Source: Paenibacillus flagellatus
GTDB taxonomy: Bacteria > Bacillota > Bacilli > Paenibacillales > NBRC-103111
Length of the DNA: 45,300 bases
Reading direction: 5' to 3'
Assembly (NCBI RefSeq): GCF_003217775.1
Contig: NZ_QJVJ01000023.1
Coordinates: 1-45,300, forward strand
Shown: in pieces, positions 8,801-16,813 of the stretch
How positions within the stretch are numbered: position 1 is the first letter of the stretch
How the letters are laid out: every line of letters starts with the position of its first letter
Notes under the pieces: generated by a model
What the model was told of the DNA's origin: nothing
The model's database searches: none
The model's input: the letters and a program-made list of their open reading frames with translations, nothing else
Position numbers and translations under genes: made by a program

Positions 8801-11520
8801 TAATCATCCGGCTCCAGCACATTTTTCAGTTCCGCATATTCGGCTGCCCACTGCGTGTTCGCTTCGTCAAATGCCTGCGGGATGCCGCCCCATCCGACAT
8901 AGCGGGCCAGCACCGCCTGCTCGTCCGCTGTCGCTTGCCGCTGCTCCTGCTCCAGCTTGTTCAGCAGCCGAATCGCTTCCATGTTCCATTTGAACTTCGT
9001 TTTTGCACCGCCATGCCCCAGTTCATCATCCGTAATCCGGTAGTTGACAGCCGGGACAGACGAACGGGCTGGAGCGGTGCGGCCGGCAGCACTCTCAGAG
9101 GAAAGGGAAGTGTCCGGCTGCGATACGGTCTCTGGTTCCTCCGTCACCGGCTCTTCCGGTGAAACCGCATCTTCCGTCGTTTCCCATGCCGTTTCGTCAG
9201 TCCATTCCGATTCCTGCTCCCCGGTAATCAGATGATCGTTCAGCGGGTTTTCGCGCAGCATTCGCTCAAAATCCCGGCGATTCAACTCTTTGATGAAAAG
9301 CGGGAACTGACGGTCTTGCAGCACCACTGTTCGTTGCTCCAATTGCACAATTTCATATTCGTCCGCACCGATCCAGACCGTGCTGCCCGTGTCATAACCG
9401 TAGCGCGCCCGTTCCCGATTCACCGGCGTGTGTTCCGGTTCCGCTTGCGCGTCCGGTCGGGAAAGCCCCGACGATGCATCCGGCTGCGGCGCATCGGGCC
9501 TGACCATTTCCGCCGCTTGCAGCCGCCGCTTTTCCTCCTGTTCTTCCGCAAAGGCGGGCAATCGCTCGGCTTCCTGCCGGTTCAAGTAACGACCCGCTGC
9601 CAGCAGTTCGCCGATACGTTTCTGCACGTTCATCCACGGCAGCACCATCTGCGTATCCGGGTTCATGATCGAGCCGCGGGTCAGCGTGATGCCTTTGCTG
9701 TCATAATTCATGTGAATATCCGTGCCGATCAGCGCGGGAAGACGCCCGCCGGTCCCGTATTCCCGTTTCAGGAAATCGGCGTTCTCCTGTGCGGACAGCG
9801 ACTGCTGGAAATGCAGCGCAATGCGAAACTTGCCGTTCTCAAAACCGCTGCCGTTTTGCAAAATGGCGTCAATGACCGCTTGCGGCATGAAAAAAGCGGA
9901 GGCTTTTGCGTCCTCCGCTTGTTCCATCCACAGCGTCTGTTGCTCGATGGATGGTTCTGACTTTCGCGACAAGTCAAATTCGTTTAACAGTATCATGCTG
10001 GCGATATGCCCGGCGATGACGCCCCAATCGTAAAAGCCTTGTGCCGTTCTTTGCTCCGCTGTACCTGTCCAAAGATGAAGCACATTGCTGTACGGCTCAA
10101 ATCCGGCCTGCACCCCTTCATCAAGCGTCAGTTCGGTGATGCCTGCCGGAAACAAACCGCGCACATACAACATGCGCTCGCGCTCATCCTCGTGAGCAAG
10201 GAAAAATGCTGTGATGTCCGACTTGCTCTCCCGCAGCGGCGCGGCTCGGAGCAAGTCATTGATGATGGCATGGTCGTGAAAAAACGGAAGACTTCGGTCC
10301 TCCGTTTCCCGGTCGTACCATTTTAATGATAAATCAGTTCCGCGAGAATCAGTTCCTCCGCCTGCTGCTTCAGGTTGTTCATATGTCCCGTCCAGCCCAG
10401 CGGATCGCTCGCCTTGTCCGGTGCCGGGTGAGACGTGAGCATCTCCTGTATCGTCCGGTCGATCTGCTCCCGCGCCGTCCGGTCGATGTCCGCCAGATGT
10501 TGGTTCAACTGCTCCGACAACATCAGATGGGCGTACATGCCCTTCCGCTCGGTTTTCAGAAACGTCTTGCGCATCATCCCGTACTTCCCGATGGTCGTCT
10601 CCGCTTCGCTCAGCGTCAGGTTGGGCAGCAGATAATCCCCTTGCGGCGTGTACGTCAGTTCCATGTTCATCCTTCCTTTCTTGCAGGGTAGCTTCATTGT
10701 GCGGCAAGGAATCGGGTCTTGCAAGGGTATGAAACGATTGCCCCTCATTTGCACGTTGTGCATCCCGGCGCAGCGCCCGGACGGTCGATTCAATTTCCCG
10801 CAGCATCATCTCGGACACATCGCTGATCGCTGCGCCCAAGTGGGACAGCACAGGAAGCGTGTTGAAATACCCGATGCCGGACAAATCCTCGATGCTGATG
10901 TAATGTGCGGGATCGAGCCCGCAACGGGTCATCGCCATGTAAGCGACAGCCTTTTCGGCAGCTTGCTTGAACAACAGCTCCACATGCGAAATATCCAGGT
11001 CTTCCAGCAAACTGTGTTCCCGCTCTTTCATCAACTCCGCCACATAATCGGCGCTGTTGTCATCCACTGCATTCCGCGCAGCAGTGAGGAGCGCAGCAGG
11101 CAGCTCCGCACGTGGTTCAATCTCATCCGGCGCGCCGAACGCATTTTCCAGCGTTTCAATCACATGAGCCGTATCGCTGTCCTGCAATCGCCAAAGCGAC
11201 ACCTGCGGCTGGCGTCTGCTCTGGGTATCCGATACGTCAAACACATGGCGCAGGCCCAGGTGGTTGCCCCGATCCTCGATCAGGACAATCCCTTTCGCGC
11301 CGCGCTTTACCCAGCGATCCAGCCGCTTGTTCCATACTTCAATCGGCGCGCAGGCCGTTGCGTCCGGACGTTGTGCGTAGATCAACAGTTGATCCTGAAA
11401 CGGATATTTATAGTTCCAGGCCGCCGTCCGCAAAAAATCCGCCCAGCGGTCAGGCTGATTCGTCACCGTGCGAGCCGTGCTGGCAGCCAGTTCGACGATG
11501 CGCTGCAACTTGGCTGTCAT
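5839..11520 (-). CDS. Conjugative-element DNA methylase/SNF2-type helicase, C-terminally truncated
   Basis: 1893 residues remain of a protein type that is normally clearly longer. Order: an N-terminal domain typical of Firmicutes conjugative elements (about 1-285); a hydrophilic Asp/Gly/Arg linker (286-400); further accessory domains; an N6-adenine methylase fold (motif I LEPSCGIGNFFG near 943, NVPF in place of NPPF near 1000); then a helicase domain with VGAGKT near 1623, VDEAD near 1783 and ATGTPISNS. The family-like sequence stops at about IELAPEG and six unrelated residues lead to a stop, so the second RecA-like helicase lobe is lost. This is at the tnpX junction. The start has GGGAGGTG five bases upstream. 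Known: the role of this family in element transfer is not well defined. The helicase activity is probably dead; the methylase may not be. Confidence 0.88.
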   Translation of the reverse strand: MTAKLQRIVELAASTARTVTNQPDRWADFLRTAAWNYKYPFQDQLLIYAQRPDATACAPIEVWNKRLDRWVKRGAKGIVLIEDRGNHLGLRHVFDVSDTQSRRQPQVSLWRLQDSDTAHVIETLENAFGAPDEIEPRAELPAALLTAARNAVDDNSADYVAELMKEREHSLLEDLDISHVELLFKQAAEKAVAYMAMTRCGLDPAHYISIEDLSGIGYFNTLPVLSHLGAAISDVSEMMLREIESTVRALRRDAQRANEGQSFHTLARPDSLPHNEATLQERKDEHGTDVHAARGLSAAQPDAERSGDDHREVRDDAQDVSENRAEGHVRPSDVVGAVEPTSGGHRPDGAGADRPDDTGDAHVSPGTGQGERSAGLDGTYEQPEAAGGGTDSRGTDLSLKWYDRETEDRSLPFFHDHAIINDLLRAAPLRESKSDITAFFLAHEDERERMLYVRGLFPAGITELTLDEGVQAGFEPYSNVLHLWTGTAEQRTAQGFYDWGVIAGHIASMILLNEFDLSRKSEPSIEQQTLWMEQAEDAKASAFFMPQAVIDAILQNGSGFENGKFRIALHFQQSLSAQENADFLKREYGTGGRLPALIGTDIHMNYDSKGITLTRGSIMNPDTQMVLPWMNVQKRIGELLAAGRYLNRQEAERLPAFAEEQEEKRRLQAAEMVRPDAPQPDASSGLSRPDAQAEPEHTPVNRERARYGYDTGSTVWIGADEYEIVQLEQRTVVLQDRQFPLFIKELNRRDFERMLRENPLNDHLITGEQESEWTDETAWETTEDAVSPEEPVTEEPETVSQPDTSLSSESAAGRTAPARSSVPAVNYRITDDELGHGGAKTKFKWNMEAIRLLNKLEQEQRQATADEQAVLARYVGWGGIPQAFDEANTQWAAEYAELKNVLEPDDYASARASTLNAHYTSVTVIKAMYDCLESMGFRSGNILEPSCGIGNFFGLVPESFQGSRLFGVELDSITGRIARQLYPQASIAVSGYEQTNLPDSFFDLAIGNVPFGGYGVADKRYDKHKFLIHDYFFAKTLDKVRPGGIIAFITSKGTMDKQNPAVRKYMAERAELLGAVRLPSNAFLANAGTEVTADIIFLQKRDRMVAVSEQTEAWLSLSETADGVPVNRYFAEHPDMVLGTMVFDDRMYGNRQETSCKPFPDANLDELLREALSGIHAEWVELEREDQPEEEDPSLPADPSVRNFSFALVDGQIYYRENSRMRRVDTSATAAGRIKGMIQLRDTVRELIEYQTEDYSDEMIEQQQRKLNAQYDRFTAQYGLINSRANSLAFSDDSSYFLLCSLEIIDEEGRLLRKADMFTKRTIRQRIHVEQVDTASEALAVSIGAKARVDLPYMAQLTGWTEEQLIKELRGVIFPNPENLNEEGKPIYETADAYLSGHVREKLRVARQFAAYDAERYGENVKALEAVQPKDLDASEIDVRLGATWLPPEDIRQFLFELVDTPPMYQTYINVMYSEYTAAWNVKGKSDDRSNNIKANVTYGTNRVNAYKILEDTLNLRDVRVFDTVYEDGVEKRVLNKQETAIAQQKQEMMKEAFRDWIWKDPQRRERLTRLYNDRFNAIRPREYDGSHIRFTGMNPEIRLRQHQVNAVARALYGGNSLFAHCVGAGKTFAMTAAAMESKHLGLCNKSMLVVPNHLTEQWAAEFLQLYPSANILVATKKDFETKNRKTFCARIATGDYDAIIIGHSQFEKIPISMERQRQQLYEQISEITSGIRELKEARGERYAIKQLEKTKKTLQIKLEKLNDTSRKDDVVTFEELGVDRLFVDEADSYKNLFLYTKMRNVAGLSQTEAQKSSDMFAKCRYLDELTGGRGIIFATGTPISNSITEMYTMQRYLQYERLKRQGLQHFDAWASTFGETVTAIELAPEGVSFDGG
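10323..10664 (-). CDS. tnpV: TnpV-family protein overprinted in the helicase linker
   Basis: 113 residues in another frame on the same strand as the helicase, covering helicase residues 286-399. The protein has the TnpV pattern: GDYLLPNL, IGKYGMMRKTFLK, a leucine-rich LSEQLNQHLADID helix, and a C-terminal EELILAELIYH. Known: TnpV proteins are carried by Tn4451-like transposons; function unknown. The start at 10664 is preceded by AAGGAAGG with six bases spacing; a slightly longer start at 10670 is less well spaced. The overlap coincides with the low-complexity linker of the helicase, so the two frames seem to have adapted to each other. Confidence 0.75.
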   Translation of the reverse strand: MELTYTPQGDYLLPNLTLSEAETTIGKYGMMRKTFLKTERKGMYAHLMLSEQLNQHLADIDRTAREQIDRTIQEMLTSHPAPDKASDPLGWTGHMNNLKQQAEELILAELIYH

Positions 11521-11533
11521 GAGAGCACCTCCC

Positions 11534-11800
11534 TTACCGAAACGTGATTTGATTGGTCAGGCGAATGCCTTCCTCGGAATAACGAGCCGTAATCCGAATG
11601 AGTCCAATAAGTTGCAGGCGATGCAGATTTCGGCGGACAGTGGAAGGAGAGAGACCCACCTCCAAAGCCAGCTTTTTGCCGGACAACAAGACGCAGCCAT
11701 GCCGTCCGCCCGCGCGGTCCATCAGGTAGCTGTACAATAGCTTTGCTGCAGGAGGGACCTTCGCTCCGGCCAGCAGTTTATACCGTGTGAGATCGTTCAT
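11534..11800 (-). CDS. Small winged-helix/HTH protein
   Basis: 88 residues. The middle holds a helix-turn-helix (KKLALEVGLSPSTVRRNLHR, about 42-61), followed by LIRITARYS.., which fits a winged-helix wing. Known: such short proteins act as regulators or resemble N-termini of replication initiators; which applies here is not shown. GGAGG precedes the ATG. It ends 13 bases before the helicase start and is probably cotranscribed with it. A frameshifted paralogue lies at 12295-12471. Confidence 0.75.
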   Translation of the reverse strand: MNDLTRYKLLAGAKVPPAAKLLYSYLMDRAGGRHGCVLLSGKKLALEVGLSPSTVRRNLHRLQLIGLIRITARYSEEGIRLTNQITFR

Positions 11801-11821
11801 AAACTTCCTCCTCGGCAGACG

Positions 11822-12262
11822 CTATCGCTCCGGCGACCGTTCCGACAAACGATCCGGCCGGATGTAGCAGTACAGATAGAAATTGTAGTCTCCCGCATGC
11901 GGGAAACAACGCAGGTAGTACCGATGGCGCTCTGTTTGAAAACAAAAGCCGTATACGCCGGAATGCCACGCCCCCGATAATCGGGCCTCCGGATGCGACA
12001 GGCAAAAACGGTGCATCTGGCTGCGGCTTTGAAGAAGTCCCTGCTCCGTCAATGCCCGCACAACCGCATCCAGTTCCGCCCGGAAAGCCGGCGTTTTTAG
12101 CGCTGGCAAATGCTCGAACCAGTTTGCCCAGAATGTCTCGCCGCTGCTGCCAAAATAACCGCGCAGGTGCCCGATGCATCCGCGTTTCGTATCCTTCTCT
12201 ATGGAAGCGGAATAAAAATAGGCCGCATCTTCCGACACGGCCGTTTGCAGTCTTTCCAGCAT
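11822..12262 (-). CDS. Conserved hypothetical protein, paralogue 2
   Basis: 146 residues. Shared signatures with the neighbour at 12481-12966 include AYFYSAS, RGCIGHLRG.FG.SGE.FW, CSEHPEAR-like and YYLRCFP.AGDYNFYLYCY. I recognise it only as an accessory protein of Firmicutes conjugative elements; its function is unknown. It has no signal peptide or membrane segment. The start is set by GGGAGG about 8 bases upstream of the ATG at 12262. Together with the HTH gene at 11534 it forms one unit of a tandem duplication. Confidence 0.7.
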   Translation of the reverse strand: MLERLQTAVSEDAAYFYSASIEKDTKRGCIGHLRGYFGSSGETFWANWFEHLPALKTPAFRAELDAVVRALTEQGLLQSRSQMHRFCLSHPEARLSGAWHSGVYGFCFQTERHRYYLRCFPHAGDYNFYLYCYIRPDRLSERSPER

Positions 12263-12294
12263 ATTCTTTTCCTCCCGGCTGGTAGGTGTTCGCT

Positions 12295-12471
12295 CTAGGT
12301 TGCGACACACATAGAAGGGGAAAGTCCGATATCTGCCACAAGCCGACGGGAGGAAAGCCACACGGGGTTGTTTTTTCCGCCCGCCAAATCCGGTAAATAG
12401 CAGTACACCAGCTTGGCCGCAAGCGAAAGCGAGGCTCCGTCCAGCAGCCGATAACAAGTGAGATCGTTCAT
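12295..12471 (-). pseudogene. Frameshifted paralogue of the HTH gene
   Basis: Starts MNDLTCYRLLDGASLS, matching MNDLTRYKLLAGAKVP of the intact gene at 11534-11800, with GGAGG just before the ATG. It is alike through ADIGLSPS and then leaves frame; a one-base shift restores a CRNLERT-like continuation of the RRNLHRL helix, which runs on in the other frame almost to the next gene. As it stands the product is 58 residues and lacks the recognition helix and wing, so it is probably non-functional. Confidence 0.65.
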
Positions 12472-12480
12472 TGCGTCCTC

Positions 12481-12966
12481 CTATCGTTGCGTTTCCGTTT
12501 TTTTCTTCTGTGCGGCAGGCGTGGAAGGCGCTTGCTGTTGCTGCTCCACCAAGCGCTCCGGCCGGGCATAGCAGTACAAGTAAAAGTTGTAATCCCCGGC
12601 AAAGGGAAAGCAGCGCAAATAGTAGCGGTGATCCTGCGTTTGCATGCAAAACCCGTATACATCCGTGCTCCAAGCACCGCCGATGCGCGCCTCCGGATGC
12701 TCGCTGCAAAATCGTAACATATGCTGGCGGCTTTTCAGCACCTTCTGATCGCCGATAGCTTGAAAGACCTTACCCAATTCTTCTTTAAAAGCAGTCGTTT
12801 CAAAGGGAGAGCGCCGGGGAAACCAGGTTACCCAGAACTCCTCGCCCGACCGCCCAAAATCGCCGCGCAGGTGGCCGATGCAGCCACGTTCGATCTCCTC
12901 TGCGGCAGAAGCGGAATAAAAATAAGCCGTATCCTCTGGCGCGGCACTTTGCAGCTTTTCCAACAT
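12481..12966 (-). CDS. Conserved hypothetical protein, paralogue 1
   Basis: 161 residues; same family as 11822-12262 (ERGCIGHLRGDFG, HPEARIGGAW, YYLRCFPFAGDYNFYLYCY), with an extra Gln-rich and Lys-rich tail of about 20 residues. GGGAGGG precedes the ATG. It is followed by the broken HTH gene and preceded by the 1272-aa exported protein. Cytosolic by appearance; function unknown. Confidence 0.7.
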   Translation of the reverse strand: MLEKLQSAAPEDTAYFYSASAAEEIERGCIGHLRGDFGRSGEEFWVTWFPRRSPFETTAFKEELGKVFQAIGDQKVLKSRQHMLRFCSEHPEARIGGAWSTDVYGFCMQTQDHRYYLRCFPFAGDYNFYLYCYARPERLVEQQQQAPSTPAAQKKKTETQR

Positions 12967-12990
12967 GTTTATCCCTCCCGTCTGGTGAAT

Positions 12991-15900
12991 TTAATGGGTG
13001 CCTCCCGACCCAAAGTCGTCGTAGCTGGACAAATTGGCATGATAAAAGACGACGTCGCCGTCCAGCAGGGAGAACGTTGCCCCGTATGGATCGACGAAGC
13101 TGGGCTGAAACCCTTCCATCCGCCACTGATTGTCAAGCGGCGCGTTTTTGTATTGCAGATGCGGATGGTTCAAGTCTTGATTGCGGATCGTTTCGATGTT
13201 GAAATTGACGATGATGTACCCATCCTTCAGAAATACGGGCGCATGATCGTCCAGCCGGTGCGTGCGGCCGTACTCGGCCAGATTGAAGCCTTTCGGCACC
13301 ACGTACGGCGCGGCGGGCAAACTGTAGTCCCCCCTCCACCGCTGCACCGAAGCGTTGGCGCGGGCCGCATCGATGCCGGAGGGCACCTGCATACTGCCAA
13401 CAAACGTCCGAAGCTGAGGCGGCAGCAGCATGATATCGTAGCCGCCCACATAGGTCGGCTTCTGCGCATCCTTTACAAATTGATCGATAAACGTCTGCCT
13501 CGCTCCGGGCGAACCGTTCAGCGACCAAAGCGTTGCGGCGGTGTCGGTCAACTCCTGCTTCGACACATTGCGCAGGCGAGCGTCGAGCGTCACATACCGT
13601 TTCTCCACATCGTCGCTGGAGCCAATACGAATAAACCGCTGACTGCCTGAATGATAGTAAAGATCGACTTCCTGCCTGTTCTTCCCCTTGCTGTCCACAA
13701 AATAAAACGTCGGTGTAATGAGGATGCCGTTTCCCGAGCCGAACATGTTGCCTTTCGTCATGACTTCGAATTTGACATGGTAACCCGTTTTGACCGCTAC
13801 GTTTTTCTTGCCGCTCTCCGGGTGACTGCCTTGCCGTACCGGCAGCACGTAAGGAGGGGTGTTTCCGCGCGGTGCGCCGTCAATGCCTTTCGTGCCGACC
13901 CAATAGGCGTTTCCTGTCGGCGTCGCGCTGCCCTTTTGGGTGCGAAGCACCGATTCCCAGGCAAAATCGGCAATGTCGGTGATGCGGAAATCATAGAGGC
14001 GGCCGATCACTTCCACTGGAACCGCCTGCGCAGCCACATGGTTGGACAAGTCCAGATTGGCATTCATCTGGGACGTAAAGGAGGCCGGACTATTCTCGGC
14101 AAACGTTCGGAATAACACGTCGTAATGGCCCTCGTCCACCCAAACGGGTAAATAGAAGGTCGTCTGTATCTGGCCGACCGGGATGGATACCCACGTTTCC
14201 TTGGGGACGAGCGTTGTGCGATCCGCTTTGTACACATCGAACGGAAAGCGTACCTGCTTGTCCCTCATATACTTGGCATAATCCCGATTGCCGTAGCCCT
14301 TGATGTCCTTGTGCGGGCCGCTTGTCGGAATCGTCACGGTAAAGGGCCGGTCCAGAATAAGCGCGGATCTTCCCGCTGTCGGTGTTGTCTTCTGGTTGTG
14401 GTCCTGATCGTCCGACACCGAGGCGTAGTTCACCACCGGCGTATGCACGGTCACCGGATTGATGCCGCCGATCGGAAAGCTCTTGTTTTCTCCGCCGCCA
14501 ATGCCCTTGACCAGCGTATAAAAGATGGTGCCGGTACTCGGCTGATTCGCTTTGTTCGTTTTGGAAGCGTCAATGAGATAACCTTTGCCGTACAGCACAT
14601 CTTGCCCAATCATCGGCGGTTCCGGTATCGCCCCCGGCGTCGGCGCTTTTTCTTCAACGATTCGATTGTCCATAATCGTATTTCCGTTAAAAACGAACGA
14701 GTCGTTTTTCACCTTAATCTTGCCGATGGCGCTTTCTGCAGTTGACTTCCAGTCCTCGTTCGGTACGGAAGGCCGGCTGGAACCGCCGGAAATCGTTTGT
14801 CCGGGCAGCGTCACATTCGAATAAACCGGATCGGTAATATGCGCGCTGAGCGACGCATCATGCGCGGCGGAAACGGTTGGCGGCGTATAGCCATTCGGCT
14901 CCAGTGTAACCGTCCCCGAAGGAAGCGCATAATTGGAGACCGTCGCCTTTTGAATGCTGTACACTTCGAGATTTTGAATCGTCCAGAAGCTGTACTTGCG
15001 TTCAATCAAATAGTTTTTGGTGACCGTCTGTGTATCTGAACGCGGAACGGTAATGGTCGTCGGATTCCCGTCCGCATCGGGCGGGCCGGATCGCGTCTCC
15101 GTCCAGGTAAGGGTATATGTTTTACTCACCTGAATCGGGTATTGCTTCGTGCCGGTCGTTTCCGTGAACGTGTTTCGGTACAAGTACGATTTGGCCAAAG
15201 CGTTCACATACAGGCTCTCTGAAGTCGGAATGCCTTGCAGCACATCAAATATTTCTGAGCCGCGCGCATCCGCCTGAATGACGGCAGAAACGTTCGGCTC
15301 CATCGCTTCGGCCTGCTGGGAATCGCCAGGTTGAGGTTCTCCGCCCCCGTCGCCTTTACGCACCGAATGGTCCGATGTCGAATCCCCCGTATTGCCGTCC
15401 ACATCCTTCACGACGACGGTGATTTGCACGCTCACTTTGTCTCCGGACGTGAACGGGATTTTGATCGGAATCGTTTTACTCGTTGACGTGCCGGAGAGGG
15501 TTCCGGTTTTGTCGCCCGTTTGAACGAGCCTGGCATTTCGAATATCCGTGATCTCGTATGACTTCAAATTCTTTAGCGACTCGACTTCAAAAACAAAATC
15601 CCCGTCCACTTCGGTCACGTTTTGGTCGACCGTTTCCGGCGCTTCAATCCGGGACGTGACCGTTACCGAGGAGGGAATTTTGTAAATGCCGATAAAGTTG
15701 GAGCCGCCCGATCCCACCAGAATGGAGCGCTCTTTGAGGTTGGGGTCGCCTTTTTCCTGAATGAACAGCTTCTCGTCGGGTTTGGTATTATTTGTAATAT
15801 AAGATCGGATGATCTCATACGTTTGACCGCCATATGTGACTTGCTCTTCGAACGTATGATTCGCCTCATCCCCGGTAGCGAAAACGCCTTTGTCCACTTC

Positions 15901-16809
15901 TTTGAGTTTGGTGCCGTCTTCTTTTTGATAGATGGCTTTCACCGGATTGTTCTCCGCATATTCGGCAACCGCGTCCGTTCCGCCCAGATGCACCGTAAAG
16001 CTTCGCGTTCGCACCTTCGGATTCGTTTCGGGATTTTCTTGCAGCCAGTCTTTCCGCGCCGGGTCCTGCTTAGGCGATAAATAGGAACGAACGATCGTAT
16101 ATTTTTTCCCGTTGTCCTCAATGGTTTCGGGAAATTCATGATCGATTGTTTCCCCGACTTTGTACTTGCCCTTGAAGAATGTAACTTCAGGTTTTTGAAT
16201 GATTTTGCCGCCTACTGTTTTCGCAATGACATCGACCGGAAAATCCGCGCTGCGGTAGGGTACATGTATGCCGAAATAATCGTCCAAGTCGTCGGGGTGC
16301 GCCCAAGGTTCGGCTCGCTTGATCTCATCCAGCGTATAGAACGGCCCTTTGCGCACGTTGCCGTTCCCGTCGATGGACACCATAATGGCATACAGATAGA
16401 GGTCGTCGTTGTCTTTGATGTTGCCCATTCCCGCCTTCCACATGCCTTCCGTGACTAGCGCCTCGCTGACTTCGTAAAAAGTCGTAACGGGCTGGCCGGG
16501 AACCGGCGGATTCGGGTATTGATCGACTTGTCGCACCTGTTGGTCCAAAAATGAAACATGCTGGCCGCTTCTTGGATTGCCGCATTGTTTGGGCGTCGAA
16601 TTCGTGCATAATTGGTCCCGACGGATCGTCCAGCCTACGGTTCTGTATTTGATGGACGACGTTGCGGCCGTGCTGGTGATCTTAAACTTTATGGTGCCAT
16701 CTTCAATTTTGACATCAGGGGCTCCCGCAAAAACAGAGATTGGAATGGAAAGAAATAAAAATAAGCATGCCAGCAGCATGCTTAATAATCGAATATTCAA
16801 TTTGTTCAT
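12991..16809 (-). CDS. Large exported repeat protein (Athe_2463-like)
   Basis: 1272 residues. Signal peptide at 1-28 with cleavage likely after SVFA. Two MucBP-like modules lie in the first third (each with a KVGETIDHEF or ATGDEANHTF core and YTIVRSYLS or YEIIRSYIT). Later regions are beta-rich with predicted Ig-like character, plus a Pro-rich section near 680-700. No cell-wall sorting signal or C-terminal membrane segment is visible. I associate it, without verification, with the Athe_2463-type proteins found beside Tad-like clusters in Firmicutes mobile islands. Inference: an extracellular tip, adhesin or mating-contact protein of the pilus machine. It follows 16814-17920 by 4 bases and is probably cotranscribed from the promoter at 17981. 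Confidence 0.75.
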   Translation of the reverse strand: MNKLNIRLLSMLLACLFLFLSIPISVFAGAPDVKIEDGTIKFKITSTAATSSIKYRTVGWTIRRDQLCTNSTPKQCGNPRSGQHVSFLDQQVRQVDQYPNPPVPGQPVTTFYEVSEALVTEGMWKAGMGNIKDNDDLYLYAIMVSIDGNGNVRKGPFYTLDEIKRAEPWAHPDDLDDYFGIHVPYRSADFPVDVIAKTVGGKIIQKPEVTFFKGKYKVGETIDHEFPETIEDNGKKYTIVRSYLSPKQDPARKDWLQENPETNPKVRTRSFTVHLGGTDAVAEYAENNPVKAIYQKEDGTKLKEVDKGVFATGDEANHTFEEQVTYGGQTYEIIRSYITNNTKPDEKLFIQEKGDPNLKERSILVGSGGSNFIGIYKIPSSVTVTSRIEAPETVDQNVTEVDGDFVFEVESLKNLKSYEITDIRNARLVQTGDKTGTLSGTSTSKTIPIKIPFTSGDKVSVQITVVVKDVDGNTGDSTSDHSVRKGDGGGEPQPGDSQQAEAMEPNVSAVIQADARGSEIFDVLQGIPTSESLYVNALAKSYLYRNTFTETTGTKQYPIQVSKTYTLTWTETRSGPPDADGNPTTITVPRSDTQTVTKNYLIERKYSFWTIQNLEVYSIQKATVSNYALPSGTVTLEPNGYTPPTVSAAHDASLSAHITDPVYSNVTLPGQTISGGSSRPSVPNEDWKSTAESAIGKIKVKNDSFVFNGNTIMDNRIVEEKAPTPGAIPEPPMIGQDVLYGKGYLIDASKTNKANQPSTGTIFYTLVKGIGGGENKSFPIGGINPVTVHTPVVNYASVSDDQDHNQKTTPTAGRSALILDRPFTVTIPTSGPHKDIKGYGNRDYAKYMRDKQVRFPFDVYKADRTTLVPKETWVSIPVGQIQTTFYLPVWVDEGHYDVLFRTFAENSPASFTSQMNANLDLSNHVAAQAVPVEVIGRLYDFRITDIADFAWESVLRTQKGSATPTGNAYWVGTKGIDGAPRGNTPPYVLPVRQGSHPESGKKNVAVKTGYHVKFEVMTKGNMFGSGNGILITPTFYFVDSKGKNRQEVDLYYHSGSQRFIRIGSSDDVEKRYVTLDARLRNVSKQELTDTAATLWSLNGSPGARQTFIDQFVKDAQKPTYVGGYDIMLLPPQLRTFVGSMQVPSGIDAARANASVQRWRGDYSLPAAPYVVPKGFNLAEYGRTHRLDDHAPVFLKDGYIIVNFNIETIRNQDLNHPHLQYKNAPLDNQWRMEGFQPSFVDPYGATFSLLDGDVVFYHANLSSYDDFGSGGTH

Positions 16810-16813
16810 TTCT

